Part shown: positions 34,677 to 42,613 of the stretch, piece after piece | How positions within the stretch are numbered: position 1 is the first letter of the stretch | Layout: every line of letters starts with the position of its first letter | Source: Pseudomonas viridiflava | GTDB taxonomy: Bacteria > Pseudomonadota > Gammaproteobacteria > Pseudomonadales > Pseudomonadaceae | Assembly (NCBI RefSeq): GCF_900590755.1 | Contig: NZ_UUOC01000035.1 | Span: 62,001-126,000, forward strand | Direction of reading: 5' to 3' | DNA length: 64,000 nt | Made by a program: the position numbers and the translations under genes | The notes under the pieces: model-generated | Told to the model about the DNA's origin: nothing | Database searches by the model: none | The model's input: the letters and a program-made list of their open reading frames with translations, nothing else

Positions 34677-35882
34677 TCAATAGCGCTCGATGATGGTGGC
34701 AATGCCCATGCCGCCGCCGACACAAAGCGTGGCCAGGCCGTAGCGCAACTGTCGCGCTTCGAGCTCATCGAGCAAGGTGCCGAGGATCATGCAGCCGGTC
34801 GCGCCCAGCGGATGGCCCATGGCGATGGAGCCGCCGTTGACGTTGACCCTGGCGGGATCGACCTGCAGGTCCTTGATGAATTTGAGCACCACTGAAGCAA
34901 AGGCTTCATTGACCTCGAACAAGTCGATGTCTTCTATCTTGAGCCCGGCCTTGATCAAGGCCTTGCGCGTCGCGGGTGCCGGGCCGGTGAGCATGATGGT
35001 CGGGTCCGTCCCGGTCACCGCCGTGGCGACTATCCGGCCCCGCACCCGCAACCCCAGTGCTTTGCCCTTGGCCTCTGAGCCAATCAGCATGGCGGCGGCA
35101 CCATCGACGATGCCTGAACTGTTACCCGGCGTATGCACGTGGTGGATGCGCTCCACATGGCTATAGACCCGCAATGCCGTGGCGTCGAAACCCATCTGGC
35201 CCATCGCCTCGAAACTCGGCTTGAGTTTGCCCAGGCCCGCAAGGGTTGAGTCGGCACGGATGAACTCGTCATGGTCCAACAGCAGCACGCCGTTCTGGTC
35301 CTGGACGGGGATCAGGGATTTGTCGAACGAGCCGTTTTTCCGGGCCTGGGCCGCCTTGGTTTGTGATGCCAGCGCATAGGCATCCACGTCGTCCCGAGTG
35401 AAGCCTTCCAGTGTCGCGATCAGGTCAGCGCCAATGCCCTGTGGAGTGAAATGACAGTGCAGATTGGTCTGCGGGTCCAGCACCCACGCTCCGCCATCGC
35501 TGCCCATGGGCACTCGGGACATCGATTCCACGCCGCCCACTACGACCAGTTCTTCGAATCCCGAGCGAATTTTCATCGCCCCGAGATTCACCGCCTCAAG
35601 GCCTGACGCGCAAAACCGATTGATCTGCACGCCCGCCACACTGACGTGCCAATCTGCCACTAGCGCAGCCGTCTTGGCGATATCCGCGCCCTGATCGCCC
35701 ACCGGCGTCACGCAACCCAGAACGATGTCGTCGACCTGCGCGGTATCCAGCTGGTTTCGCGCCTGCAGTGCGCTCAGCAATCCGGCCATCAGGTTCACCG
35801 GTTTGACGCTGTGCAGCGCACCATCGGGCTTGCCTTTGCCACGCGGCGTGCGTATTGCGTCGAATATCAAAGCTTCGGTCAT
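34677..35882 (-). CDS. acetyl-CoA C-acetyltransferase (thiolase)
   Basis: A 401-residue thiolase. The acyl-accepting cysteine is in NRFCASGLEAV (about residue 92), the active-site NEAFASV near 324, GGSIAMGHPLGATG near 354, and the second cysteine in LCVGGGMG near 388. With the downstream FadB-like protein it completes a beta-oxidation spiral or the degradation of a specific acyl-CoA. ATG 35882 follows AGGGGA. Transcription probably starts in the 450-bp gap upstream. Confidence 0.93.
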   Translation of the reverse strand: MTEALIFDAIRTPRGKGKPDGALHSVKPVNLMAGLLSALQARNQLDTAQVDDIVLGCVTPVGDQGADIAKTAALVADWHVSVAGVQINRFCASGLEAVNLGAMKIRSGFEELVVVGGVESMSRVPMGSDGGAWVLDPQTNLHCHFTPQGIGADLIATLEGFTRDDVDAYALASQTKAAQARKNGSFDKSLIPVQDQNGVLLLDHDEFIRADSTLAGLGKLKPSFEAMGQMGFDATALRVYSHVERIHHVHTPGNSSGIVDGAAAMLIGSEAKGKALGLRVRGRIVATAVTGTDPTIMLTGPAPATRKALIKAGLKIEDIDLFEVNEAFASVVLKFIKDLQVDPARVNVNGGSIAMGHPLGATGCMILGTLLDELEARQLRYGLATLCVGGGMGIATIIERY

Positions 35883-36334
35883 GAAGTCCCCTGGATTCTT
35901 ATTGGTCTCGGGAAATGCGTGCTAACACCTTAGCTGCATACCGGCGGGATTCAATTTCGCGACAGGCTCACAGCCCAACCATGACTGTAGGAAAAATCCG
36001 ACCCGGACGAACGGTGCTCTTCCAACATAATGGTGCTGAAAATGCTGAAGGTGTCTAGCAGGGGAATGTCAGCGCGGAGGGTTACAGGCTTAGAAGCAGA
36101 TAGCCTTTCAAGCAAAACGCTAATACGAAAGGGTTCTAAATAGCATGGCACGTGGACTCTAAGGTTAAGTCTGTAGCATTAGTGGCGCGATAATAATTAC
36201 TTGTAACGCGCGGATGACCGGCGGCTTTGCCGGATCACTTTTGCTCACCGAATCACCTTTGCCAGCTGCCCGACATTCATGATGAATTCGGTGAGCTTTT
36301 GTCGCTCAGGAATAACAAGAAAAGGCAGACCGCC
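35883..36334. other. 450-bp intergenic region
   Basis: No gene is supported here. It contains the upstream region of the thiolase operon and, on the right, a CCGGC/GCCGG hairpin near 36216 and a long stem at 36243-36296 (separate entry). Confidence 0.4.
36243..36300 (+). terminator. stem-loop followed by TTTT, possible attenuator or end of a short RNA
   Basis: GCTCACCGAAT (36243-36253) pairs perfectly with ATTCGGTGAGC (36286-36296) and is followed by TTTT. The 32-base loop is large for an intrinsic terminator. It lies 38 bases upstream of the small ORF at 36335, so it could be the leader of that gene or the 3' end of a short RNA. Confidence 0.35.
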
Positions 36335-36430
36335 ATGTTCAAACGCTCGAAAGTACGTCAGGCCGGACTTATTGTGTTCGCCACCACCCTCTTGCTGATT
36401 TTGCCCAACTTGACCCGGCTGTTCGGTTGA
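36335..36430 (+). CDS. 31-residue single-helix membrane peptide
   Basis: A short frame with a basic N-terminus (MFKRSKVRQ) and one hydrophobic helix (about residues 10-27, GLIVFATTLLLILPNL). AAAAGG lies upstream at ten bases. The positive-inside pattern supports a real inner-membrane microprotein, but I cannot name a family. Confidence 0.45.
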   Translation: MFKRSKVRQAGLIVFATTLLLILPNLTRLFG

Positions 36431-36528
36431 TCACCGATTTATCCTACGAAGCCCGCCAACAGCGGTGTACTTCCGGGCGGCTCTTATCTATGCCAATCTC
36501 TGTGCTCAAGTCTCAGGGAGGTGCAGGT

Positions 36529-36900
36529 ATGAGCAGATGGTCAGTGCTGATGTTGATGATGATCTGCGGCTCGGCAGCTGCCGGCGACGTCGAGCAGGCG
36601 GTTGCCGTGGCAGCACTGAAGGAAGGCAAGCTCGCCGTCGATGTACGCAGCCAGACTGATTACGACGCAGGCACTGTACTCAACGCGGTACGCATTGATG
36701 ACCGGCGTCTGGTGAATCAGATCAAGCTGGTTCTCAACGACCGCAACGTGGTGTTTGTCCTGTTCAGCAGCAGCGATGAAAAAGCCAGCAAGGCTCAGGA
36801 CAAACTGAACAAGGCTGGCTATTACAGCGTTATCAACGGCGGCAACTACGAGGAACTGCACAACGCCCTGTACGACATTACCGACGACCCTGCGGAGTAG
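36529..36900 (+). CDS. periplasmic rhodanese-like protein without active-site cysteine
   Basis: About 123 residues from ATG 36529, preceded by a strong GGGAGG site; a frame upstream to 36427 is ignored. A signal peptide ends near SAAAG (residue 18). The rhodanese pattern AVDVRSQTDYDAGTVLNAVRI is clear, but the catalytic loop reads FSSSDEKA where a C-x-G-x-R loop is expected, so sulfur transfer is unlikely. It probably binds a ligand or a partner. Its stop is six bases before the cytochrome gene, which suggests a common periplasmic electron-transfer role. Confidence 0.75.
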   Translation: MSRWSVLMLMMICGSAAAGDVEQAVAVAALKEGKLAVDVRSQTDYDAGTVLNAVRIDDRRLVNQIKLVLNDRNVVFVLFSSSDEKASKAQDKLNKAGYYSVINGGNYEELHNALYDITDDPAE

Positions 36901-36906
36901 TGATTT

Positions 36907-37716
36907 TTGCGTTTCATTTTGACCCTGGCCGCGCTGGCCATGGCGCTGGCGTTTCCCGTACATGCAGCCACATTGACGATCGAACGGGCAAACGGCGTGA
37001 CGACCTGGGAAACCGGCCAACTGCTCAGCCACCCGAAAATCCAGACCATCACCATCAGCGACGACGTGGCCTACAAGCGCACCATGACCTATCGCGCCGT
37101 GCCTCTGGCTGCGCTGCTTGACGGGGTCAGTCTGCAGGACCATTTGCAGGCGGTGGCTACCGATGGATTCGCAGCAGAATTGACGGCGGCGCCACTGCTG
37201 CAAGCCAAGGGCTCAATCGCCTGGCTGGCCATCGAAGATCCCGCACACCCCTGGCCGTCCGTGAACAGCGACTCGCATAGCGCGGGCCCCTTCTATCTGG
37301 TCTGGACCGACCCACAAATCGACAACATCCACCGTGAAGAATGGCCGTATGCGATCAGCAGGATTCGTGTCCTGGCCTCGGTGAGCGAGCGTTTTCCCGC
37401 CATGTTGCCTGACCCGAAACTCGCGGCTGACGATCCGGTCAATCAAGGCTTCATGCTGTTTCAGAAGAACTGTCTGGCCTGTCATCGCCTCAACGGAGGT
37501 GGAGACTCACAGCTGGGTCCGGACCTTAACGAGCCTCACGGCCCTACCGAGTATTTCAGCGCGGGTTACCTGCGCCAGTACATCCGCAACCCACAAAGCC
37601 TGCGCACCTGGCCTCAGGGCAAAATGCCCGCGATCCCGGAGCAGGTTCTTTCGGATGCGGATCTGGACAGGATTTTGCGGTATCTCGAGCACATGGTCAC
37701 GCGGCGCACCGATTGA
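36907..37716 (+). CDS. periplasmic c-type cytochrome with molybdopterin-oxidoreductase-like N-terminal domain
   Basis: About 269 residues, start TTG 36907 with GGAG at 11 bases. The signal peptide ends at PVHA (about residue 20). Residues 22-150 resemble the cofactor-less domain seen in some periplasmic oxidoreductases (RTMTYRAVPLAALLDGV, then GPFYLVWTD). The C-terminal cytochrome c domain has one haem-binding site, NCLACHRLN (about residues 190-198), and a likely axial methionine in GKMPAIPE (about 239). It is the second gene after the rhodanese-like protein. Confidence 0.8.
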   Translation: MRFILTLAALAMALAFPVHAATLTIERANGVTTWETGQLLSHPKIQTITISDDVAYKRTMTYRAVPLAALLDGVSLQDHLQAVATDGFAAELTAAPLLQAKGSIAWLAIEDPAHPWPSVNSDSHSAGPFYLVWTDPQIDNIHREEWPYAISRIRVLASVSERFPAMLPDPKLAADDPVNQGFMLFQKNCLACHRLNGGGDSQLGPDLNEPHGPTEYFSAGYLRQYIRNPQSLRTWPQGKMPAIPEQVLSDADLDRILRYLEHMVTRRTD

Positions 37717-37723
37717 ACAGGCC

Positions 37724-37800
37724 CTGTAGGAGCTGCCGAAGGCTGCGAACAACGGTGTATCTGATACACCGCTGTTCGCAGCCTTCGGCAGCTCCTACAG
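37724..37800. repeat. REP palindrome, nearly perfect over 77 bases
   Basis: CTGTAGGAGCTGCCGAAGG on the left and its complement on the right to 37800, with the inner stem GGTGTATC/GATACACC, so almost the whole element can pair. It lies between the convergent cytochrome and transglutaminase genes. Confidence 0.92.
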
Positions 37801-37813
37801 ATTTTGCATAAGC

Positions 37814-38632
37814 CTACTGATGCTGCACCTGCATCAGAACTTTCGGGGCGCCGAGCATTGGCGCGACGAGAACCTTGGCGTGCATCTGCTCGCTGCCACC
37901 ACCGCGACGCATGCCGCGCACCGGGCAGGCGTCCAGGTAATCCAGGCCAACTGCCAGCTTCAAGTGGCGCTCCGGAATCGCCAACTGATTGGTCACGTCG
38001 AAGCTGTACCAGGCGTCATCGACCCAGGCTTCAGCCCAGGCGTGGCTGGCCAGGTGTTCGCTGTCTTCGCTGTACAGATAACCCGACACATAACGCGCCG
38101 GAATCCCCAGGCTGCGAGCACAGGCGATGAACGTGTGGGCATGGTCCTGACAGACCCCGGAACGCCCGGCAAATGCCTGAGCCGCACTGGTATCGACTTC
38201 CGTAGAACCCGGGGTGTAGGTGATGTGTTGATTCAGCGCGTGCATCAAGTCGATCAGACCACTGCGATCCTTGCGTTTGCGGCACTGCTTGCTGGCAAAC
38301 GCGCGAATGGCTTCGTCAGGCTCGGTCAGACGGGTGAAGCGCAGAAACGGCAGCGGCGACTGGCTTTCATGCTCGGATTCGCGTTTTTCGTCGATTTCCA
38401 CCTGGCCACGCGCGCCAATGATGATCGCCTCATGAGGCTCATCCATGGTCAGCACGTGCAGGATATTACCGAACGGATCGATTTGCGCACGGACCGGACG
38501 CGGCAGATTCAGTTGCCAACTGAGCACTTGCTGGCGCTCGCTGTCATGGGGCGTCAGACGCAAATACTGGATGCTGGCGCGAACCTGATCCTCATAGTGA
38601 TAGGTCGTCTCGTGGCTAATTGAGAGTCTCAT
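37814..38632 (-). CDS. transglutaminase-like protein
   Basis: A 272-residue protein with the bacterial transglutaminase N-terminal beta domain (about 1-80) and the papain-like core. Catalytic residues are visible: Cys in GRSGVCQDHAHTF (about residue 157), His in ASHAWAEAWV (about 198) and Asp in YSFDVTN (about 213). The N-terminus MRLSISHETTYHYEDQV is typical of the family found with alpha-E and circularly permuted ATP-grasp proteins. It overlaps the alpha-E gene by ATGA. The trio is thought to make or process a peptide-like product; this is inference. Confidence 0.9.
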   Translation of the reverse strand: MRLSISHETTYHYEDQVRASIQYLRLTPHDSERQQVLSWQLNLPRPVRAQIDPFGNILHVLTMDEPHEAIIIGARGQVEIDEKRESEHESQSPLPFLRFTRLTEPDEAIRAFASKQCRKRKDRSGLIDLMHALNQHITYTPGSTEVDTSAAQAFAGRSGVCQDHAHTFIACARSLGIPARYVSGYLYSEDSEHLASHAWAEAWVDDAWYSFDVTNQLAIPERHLKLAVGLDYLDACPVRGMRRGGGSEQMHAKVLVAPMLGAPKVLMQVQHQ

Positions 38633-39588
38633 GCAGCCTCCAGATAAGAAGTGTGAATTGCGTTACCCAATTGGGCTACCAAAGGAATGAATTCGTTCAA
38701 CCACTCGTGCAGGCCTTCCTCCAGGATTTCATCAATCCCGGTATAGCGCAGGCGTGCATCCAGCTCGGCGGCCAGACGCTGGGCAGGACGCCCGTTGGCG
38801 CCGGGCAGGCTGGCGAGGATCAAATCCAGTTCTTCGAGGCAAGCGCTCAGGGAGCGTGGGATATCAGGACGCAACAGCAGCAATTCGGCTACCTGACGAG
38901 CACCCGGCGCGTCGCGGTACAACTCGGTGTAGGCCTCGAACGAAGACAACGCGCGCAGCAAGGCACTCCACTGGTAGTAACCGTGGGCCGAGCTGTCGGA
39001 GACCTGATGGGTATCGCGACCGCGCAGTTCGAGCATTTCGTAACGGGCATCAAGCAGACGCAAGGTATTATCCGCGCGCTCGATAAACGTACCTAGACGA
39101 ATGAAACGGAAAGCATCGTGACGCATGATCGTGCCGTAGGTGGCGCCGCGAAACAGGTGCGAACGTTCCTTGACCCACTCACAGAACCGGCTCATGCCGT
39201 AACGGGTGAGGCCCTGTTCAGCGATGCCACGAATCTCCAGCCAGGTGGCGTTGATGTTTTCCCACATGTCAGCGGTAATCCGCCCACGCACCGCATGGGC
39301 GCTGGCCCGCGCAGCGCCCAGGCAGCTGTAGATACTGGCCGGGTTGCTGGCGTCCAGGGCGAAGAAATGCAGCAAACGTTCGGCATGCAACTCGCCGTGG
39401 CGTTCCAGATAATGATCCAGCGTGCCGGTAATCAGTAGCGGCATCGCAAGCTCATCCAGGCCGTCACCACGTCCATCCTGAGGCATCAAAGACAGCGAAT
39501 AGCTGACGTCCAGCATCCGGGCGAGGTTTTCCGCTCGCTCCAGATAACGCGACATCCAATATAAATCCGAGGCAGTTCTACTTAGCAT
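38629..39588 (-). CDS. alpha-E domain protein
   Basis: A 319-residue all-helical protein of the alpha-E family. It starts MLSRTASDLYWMSRYLERAENLARML, which is close to the family consensus. It has no known catalytic residues. It always seems to travel with circularly permuted ATP-grasp and transglutaminase genes, and here it lies between them, 12 bases behind the ATP-grasp gene and overlapping the transglutaminase gene. Confidence 0.92.
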   Translation of the reverse strand: MLSRTASDLYWMSRYLERAENLARMLDVSYSLSLMPQDGRGDGLDELAMPLLITGTLDHYLERHGELHAERLLHFFALDASNPASIYSCLGAARASAHAVRGRITADMWENINATWLEIRGIAEQGLTRYGMSRFCEWVKERSHLFRGATYGTIMRHDAFRFIRLGTFIERADNTLRLLDARYEMLELRGRDTHQVSDSSAHGYYQWSALLRALSSFEAYTELYRDAPGARQVAELLLLRPDIPRSLSACLEELDLILASLPGANGRPAQRLAAELDARLRYTGIDEILEEGLHEWLNEFIPLVAQLGNAIHTSYLEAA

Positions 39589-39600
39589 TGGCAGGCATCC

Positions 39601-41010
39601 TTAATCCTCGACCACCCAGGTGTCTTTTGTTCCGCCACCTTGAGACGAGTTCACCACCAGCGAGCCTTCACGAAGCGCAACGCGGGTGAGACCGCCGGGT
39701 ACAACGCGGGTTTCACGACCAGAAAGGACAAACGGGCGCAAATCGATATGGCGCGGCGCGATGCCGTTTTCGACAAAGGTCGGACACGTCGACAGGCATA
39801 GCGTGGGTTGCGCGATGTAGGCGTGGGGCTTGGCTTTCAAACGCGCACGAAAGTTCTCGATTTCCGCAGCGCTGGCCGCAGGGCCGACCAACATCCCGTA
39901 ACCGCCAGAACCCTGGGTTTCCTTCACCACCAAATGCTCGAGGTTGGCCAGAACGTGGGACAACTCCTCGGGTTTGCGGCATTGCCAGGTCGGTACGTTC
40001 TTGAGGATAGGCTCCTCATCCAGATAGAAGCGGATCATGTCCGTGACATACGGATAGATCGACTTGTCATCCGCGACGCCTGTGCCGATGGCATTGGCCA
40101 GCACCACGTTGCCTGAGCGATACGCCGACAGCAGACCTGGAACGCCGAGCATGGAATCGGGGTTGAAAGCTAACGGGTCGAGGAACGCATCATCCAGACG
40201 GCGGTAGATCACATCTACAGCCTTGGGGCCGTCAGTGGTGCGCATGAAGACCCGATCATCACGGACAAACAGATCGGCGCCTTCAACCAGTTCGACACCC
40301 ATTTCCCGAGCCAGAAACGCATGCTCGAAAAACGCGCTGTTGAAGCGACCAGGGGTCAGCACCACCACGCTCGGGTTATCCAGCGGGCTGGAACTCTTGA
40401 GCGTATCGAGCAGCAGATTCGGGTAGTGATCGATGGGCGCAATGCGCTGGGCCGCGAACAGCTCAGGGAACAGACGCATCATCATCTTGCGGTCTTCGAG
40501 CATGTAGCTCACACCGCTTGGCGTCCGCAGGTTGTCTTCGAGCACGTAATACGTGCCGTCACCATCGCGCACCAGGTCGACCCCGGAGATGTGCGAATAC
40601 AGATCACGGTGCAGATTCAGCCCTTGCATCGCCAACTGATACTGCTCGTTGGCCAGCACCTGCTCGGCCGGGATAACCCCTGCCTTGATGATGCGCTGCT
40701 CGTGATATAGATCGGCGAGAAACATGTTCAGCGCTTTGACACGCTGGATGCAGCCGCGCTCGACCACCCGCCACTCACTGGCAGGGATGCTGCGGGGAAT
40801 GGTATCGAACGGGATCAAGCGTTCGGTACCCTGCTCGTCACCGTACAGGGTGAAAGTAATCCCGGCGCGATGAAACAATAGATCGGCTTCACGTCTGCGC
40901 TGAGCCAGGAGCTCAGGAGGCGTCTCGCCCAGCCAGCGGGCAAATTCCCGATAATGCGGGCGGACTATGCCGCCGGCATCGTACATCTCATCATAAAAGG
41001 TGCGGATCAT
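39601..41010 (-). CDS. circularly permuted type 2 ATP-grasp protein
   Basis: A 469-residue member of the circularly permuted ATP-grasp family. Marks are MYDAGGIVRPHYREF near the start, RDLYSHISGVDLVRDGDGTYYVLEDNLRTPSG (metal/ATP site region, about residues 150-180), VVKETQGSGGYGMLVGP and ending with GGGTKDTWV. Predicted amide or peptide ligase. It heads the operon, with AAGGAG before ATG 41010. The cellular substrate of these operons is not known to me. Confidence 0.92.
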   Translation of the reverse strand: MIRTFYDEMYDAGGIVRPHYREFARWLGETPPELLAQRRREADLLFHRAGITFTLYGDEQGTERLIPFDTIPRSIPASEWRVVERGCIQRVKALNMFLADLYHEQRIIKAGVIPAEQVLANEQYQLAMQGLNLHRDLYSHISGVDLVRDGDGTYYVLEDNLRTPSGVSYMLEDRKMMMRLFPELFAAQRIAPIDHYPNLLLDTLKSSSPLDNPSVVVLTPGRFNSAFFEHAFLAREMGVELVEGADLFVRDDRVFMRTTDGPKAVDVIYRRLDDAFLDPLAFNPDSMLGVPGLLSAYRSGNVVLANAIGTGVADDKSIYPYVTDMIRFYLDEEPILKNVPTWQCRKPEELSHVLANLEHLVVKETQGSGGYGMLVGPAASAAEIENFRARLKAKPHAYIAQPTLCLSTCPTFVENGIAPRHIDLRPFVLSGRETRVVPGGLTRVALREGSLVVNSSQGGGTKDTWVVED

Positions 41011-41192
41011 GCCGTACTCCTTGTCACCACGGACACCAAGGGCCTTCGCAAGGCCCGTGCCATCGGCATAAACGCTTTAAAATCAAATGGTTATATAAAC
41101 GCGAAGAACTCATCGCACCATTCCTGTGCAAGAAGCCTCTCAACCAATTCTCCTACGCCTCATTCGGAAGCGTCCTACCACTGCAAAAGCTA

Positions 41193-41364
41193 TGACTAGC
41201 ATAGTCAGAGTTGATTTCACGAGCCGATATTGTTTCCAGATAATCAGCGACATCCGGGCCAACGCTGATTTGCATGCCCCTTTTCAAGTCGCGACCGAAA
41301 ACGTCCCTGACACTGAAACCAACGAACTTCCCTTTGAGCCACTCCTGTCGAGTGGCTTTTTTTT
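41193..41364 (+). ncRNA. candidate small RNA
   Basis: A well-formed intrinsic terminator (41338-41364) faces right in a 475-bp gap whose flanking genes are both on the minus strand, so it cannot end either of them. No protein frame upstream ends before it. A short palindrome (TGACTA-GCA-TAGTCA, 41193-41207) lies about 150 bases upstream and may mark the promoter region. The 5' end is a guess. The long U-tail and stem would suit Hfq binding. Confidence 0.45.
41338..41364 (+). terminator. intrinsic terminator
   Basis: Stem GCCACTC/GAGTGGC with a five-base loop and eight T residues directly behind. On the other strand no T-run follows. Confidence 0.85.
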
Positions 41365-41485
41365 GTCTGCAGAAAACAGCACAGGGAATGTTCGCTGCAA
41401 CGTTTAGAACCCACAAACTAAAACCGGCCAATCCGCAGGACGATTACCCCAGATATGGCCGGCTGTTCAACATGTACAAAACGCG

Positions 41486-41827
41486 TCAGGAGTGGAAACG
41501 TCTGATCTCCTGAGTCACACCCCAACCCTCGACCTCGCCGTCAAGTGGCGTAATGGCGGCCTGGAAATCCTGTTCGAAATCACCGATGCCGTCATAGGTG
41601 GCATGCATGACTTTGCTCAACTGCAAGTGCCACGCGCCGTCGTCGCGGATGTTGATCTGGGTATTGAGTGACTCGCCACGGTACTGATCTGCTGCTTGCC
41701 GCGCCCGCTCCTCATCCGGGAAGACGGCGTAGAACTCGATTGGATAGATGCGTGCGAAGTCGAAACCGCCTTCTTTCATGCGGCGCAGTACGTTACTGCT
41801 GATGTCCTCTTGATAGGCTGTGCTCAT
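41486..41827 (-). CDS. rraB: ribonuclease E inhibitor RraB family protein
   Basis: A 113-residue RraB-family protein. FDFARIYPIEFYAVFPDEERA and the C-terminal YDGIGDFEQDF and EGWGV segments are characteristic, and the length is typical. RraB binds RNase E and lowers decay of a set of mRNAs. ATG 41827 has the best ribosome site in the window (AGGAGG, eight bases upstream). It appears monocistronic. Confidence 0.85.
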   Translation of the reverse strand: MSTAYQEDISSNVLRRMKEGGFDFARIYPIEFYAVFPDEERARQAADQYRGESLNTQINIRDDGAWHLQLSKVMHATYDGIGDFEQDFQAAITPLDGEVEGWGVTQEIRRFHS

Positions 41828-42120
41828 GAAACGTCCTCCTATGCAACGATAGATAGAGTTTCAACATTCCTGAAGCGGCGCTTTCTGCGAAGGCCGCCAA
41901 GCGCCGGTTGCTCCGACGCAGGGGATCAAGCATGTAGCTGACAAGGCCATATCTGTTGCTAAAGAGCCTGACGCTAAGGAGCGAGTGCCCGATAGCAGGC
42001 TCCAGACAGGCATCGACATGAAATGAGACTGGAGAATCACTTCGCCAGTCTCAATTTCAGAGTAACCCTATCTCCGGCGTTCTGCCAATGTCTGGCCTAA
42101 GCATTTTTACAGGAGCGCGA

Positions 42121-42357
42121 TCATGGCGCTTCGGCAATGGAAATGATCTGGACGGAATTCTGGTCTTTCAGGGTTTTTACCGTGGGCTCGGGGGTACGAC
42201 CTTCGAGATCGTTCATATCCAGCTCAGTCGCTACTGGAAACAGCTTCGGGCGAAGCTGAAGAGCGACCTCCTCCTCACTGGGACGCTGCTCTGAATCAAG
42301 AACAAGACTTTGTTGCACACCATCTTTGTCGAGATAGGAAATGGTCCAGTGTTTCAT
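42121..42357 (-). CDS. small hypothetical protein
   Basis: A 78-residue soluble protein from ATG 42357, with GGAG upstream. The beginning MKHWTISYLDKDGVQQSLVL suggests a beta-hairpin and the middle is acidic (SEEEVALQL). No family is recognised. It lies alone between RraB and a REP. Confidence 0.55.
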   Translation of the reverse strand: MKHWTISYLDKDGVQQSLVLDSEQRPSEEEVALQLRPKLFPVATELDMNDLEGRTPEPTVKTLKDQNSVQIISIAEAP

Positions 42358-42454
42358 CAATGTCTCCTCAGCAGCCGGGAATGCGGCTCACTTGATCTTG
42401 ACCTTTTTGCGCGGGGATTCGTTCACATGGGTTGTGGTTGACCGGTATTCGCGT

Positions 42455-42531
42455 CTGTAGGAGCTGCCGAAGGCTGCGAACAGCGGTGTGTCAGGCAAGC
42501 CGGTGTTCGCAGCCTTCGGCAGCTCCTGCAG
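42455..42531. repeat. REP palindrome
   Basis: CTGTAGGAGCTGCCGAAGG at 42455 and its complement ending at 42531 with one mismatch in the distal arm (CTGCAG for CTACAG). Same family as 5287, 15280 and 37724. Confidence 0.9.
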
Positions 42532-42565
42532 GGCAGTGATGCGGCTGATAACACCACGACCGACA

Positions 42566-42591
42566 ACAAAAAGCCCCTGCAATGAGGGGCT
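42566..42591 (-). terminator. intrinsic terminator of the LTA-synthase-like gene
   Basis: Stem AGCCCCT/AGGGGCT (42572-42578 with 42585-42591); on the minus strand the stem is followed by TTTTTGTTG. It lies just behind the stop at 42614. Confidence 0.85.
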
Positions 42592-42613
42592 CTTCATTTA
42601 ACGCTTGAGGGGA

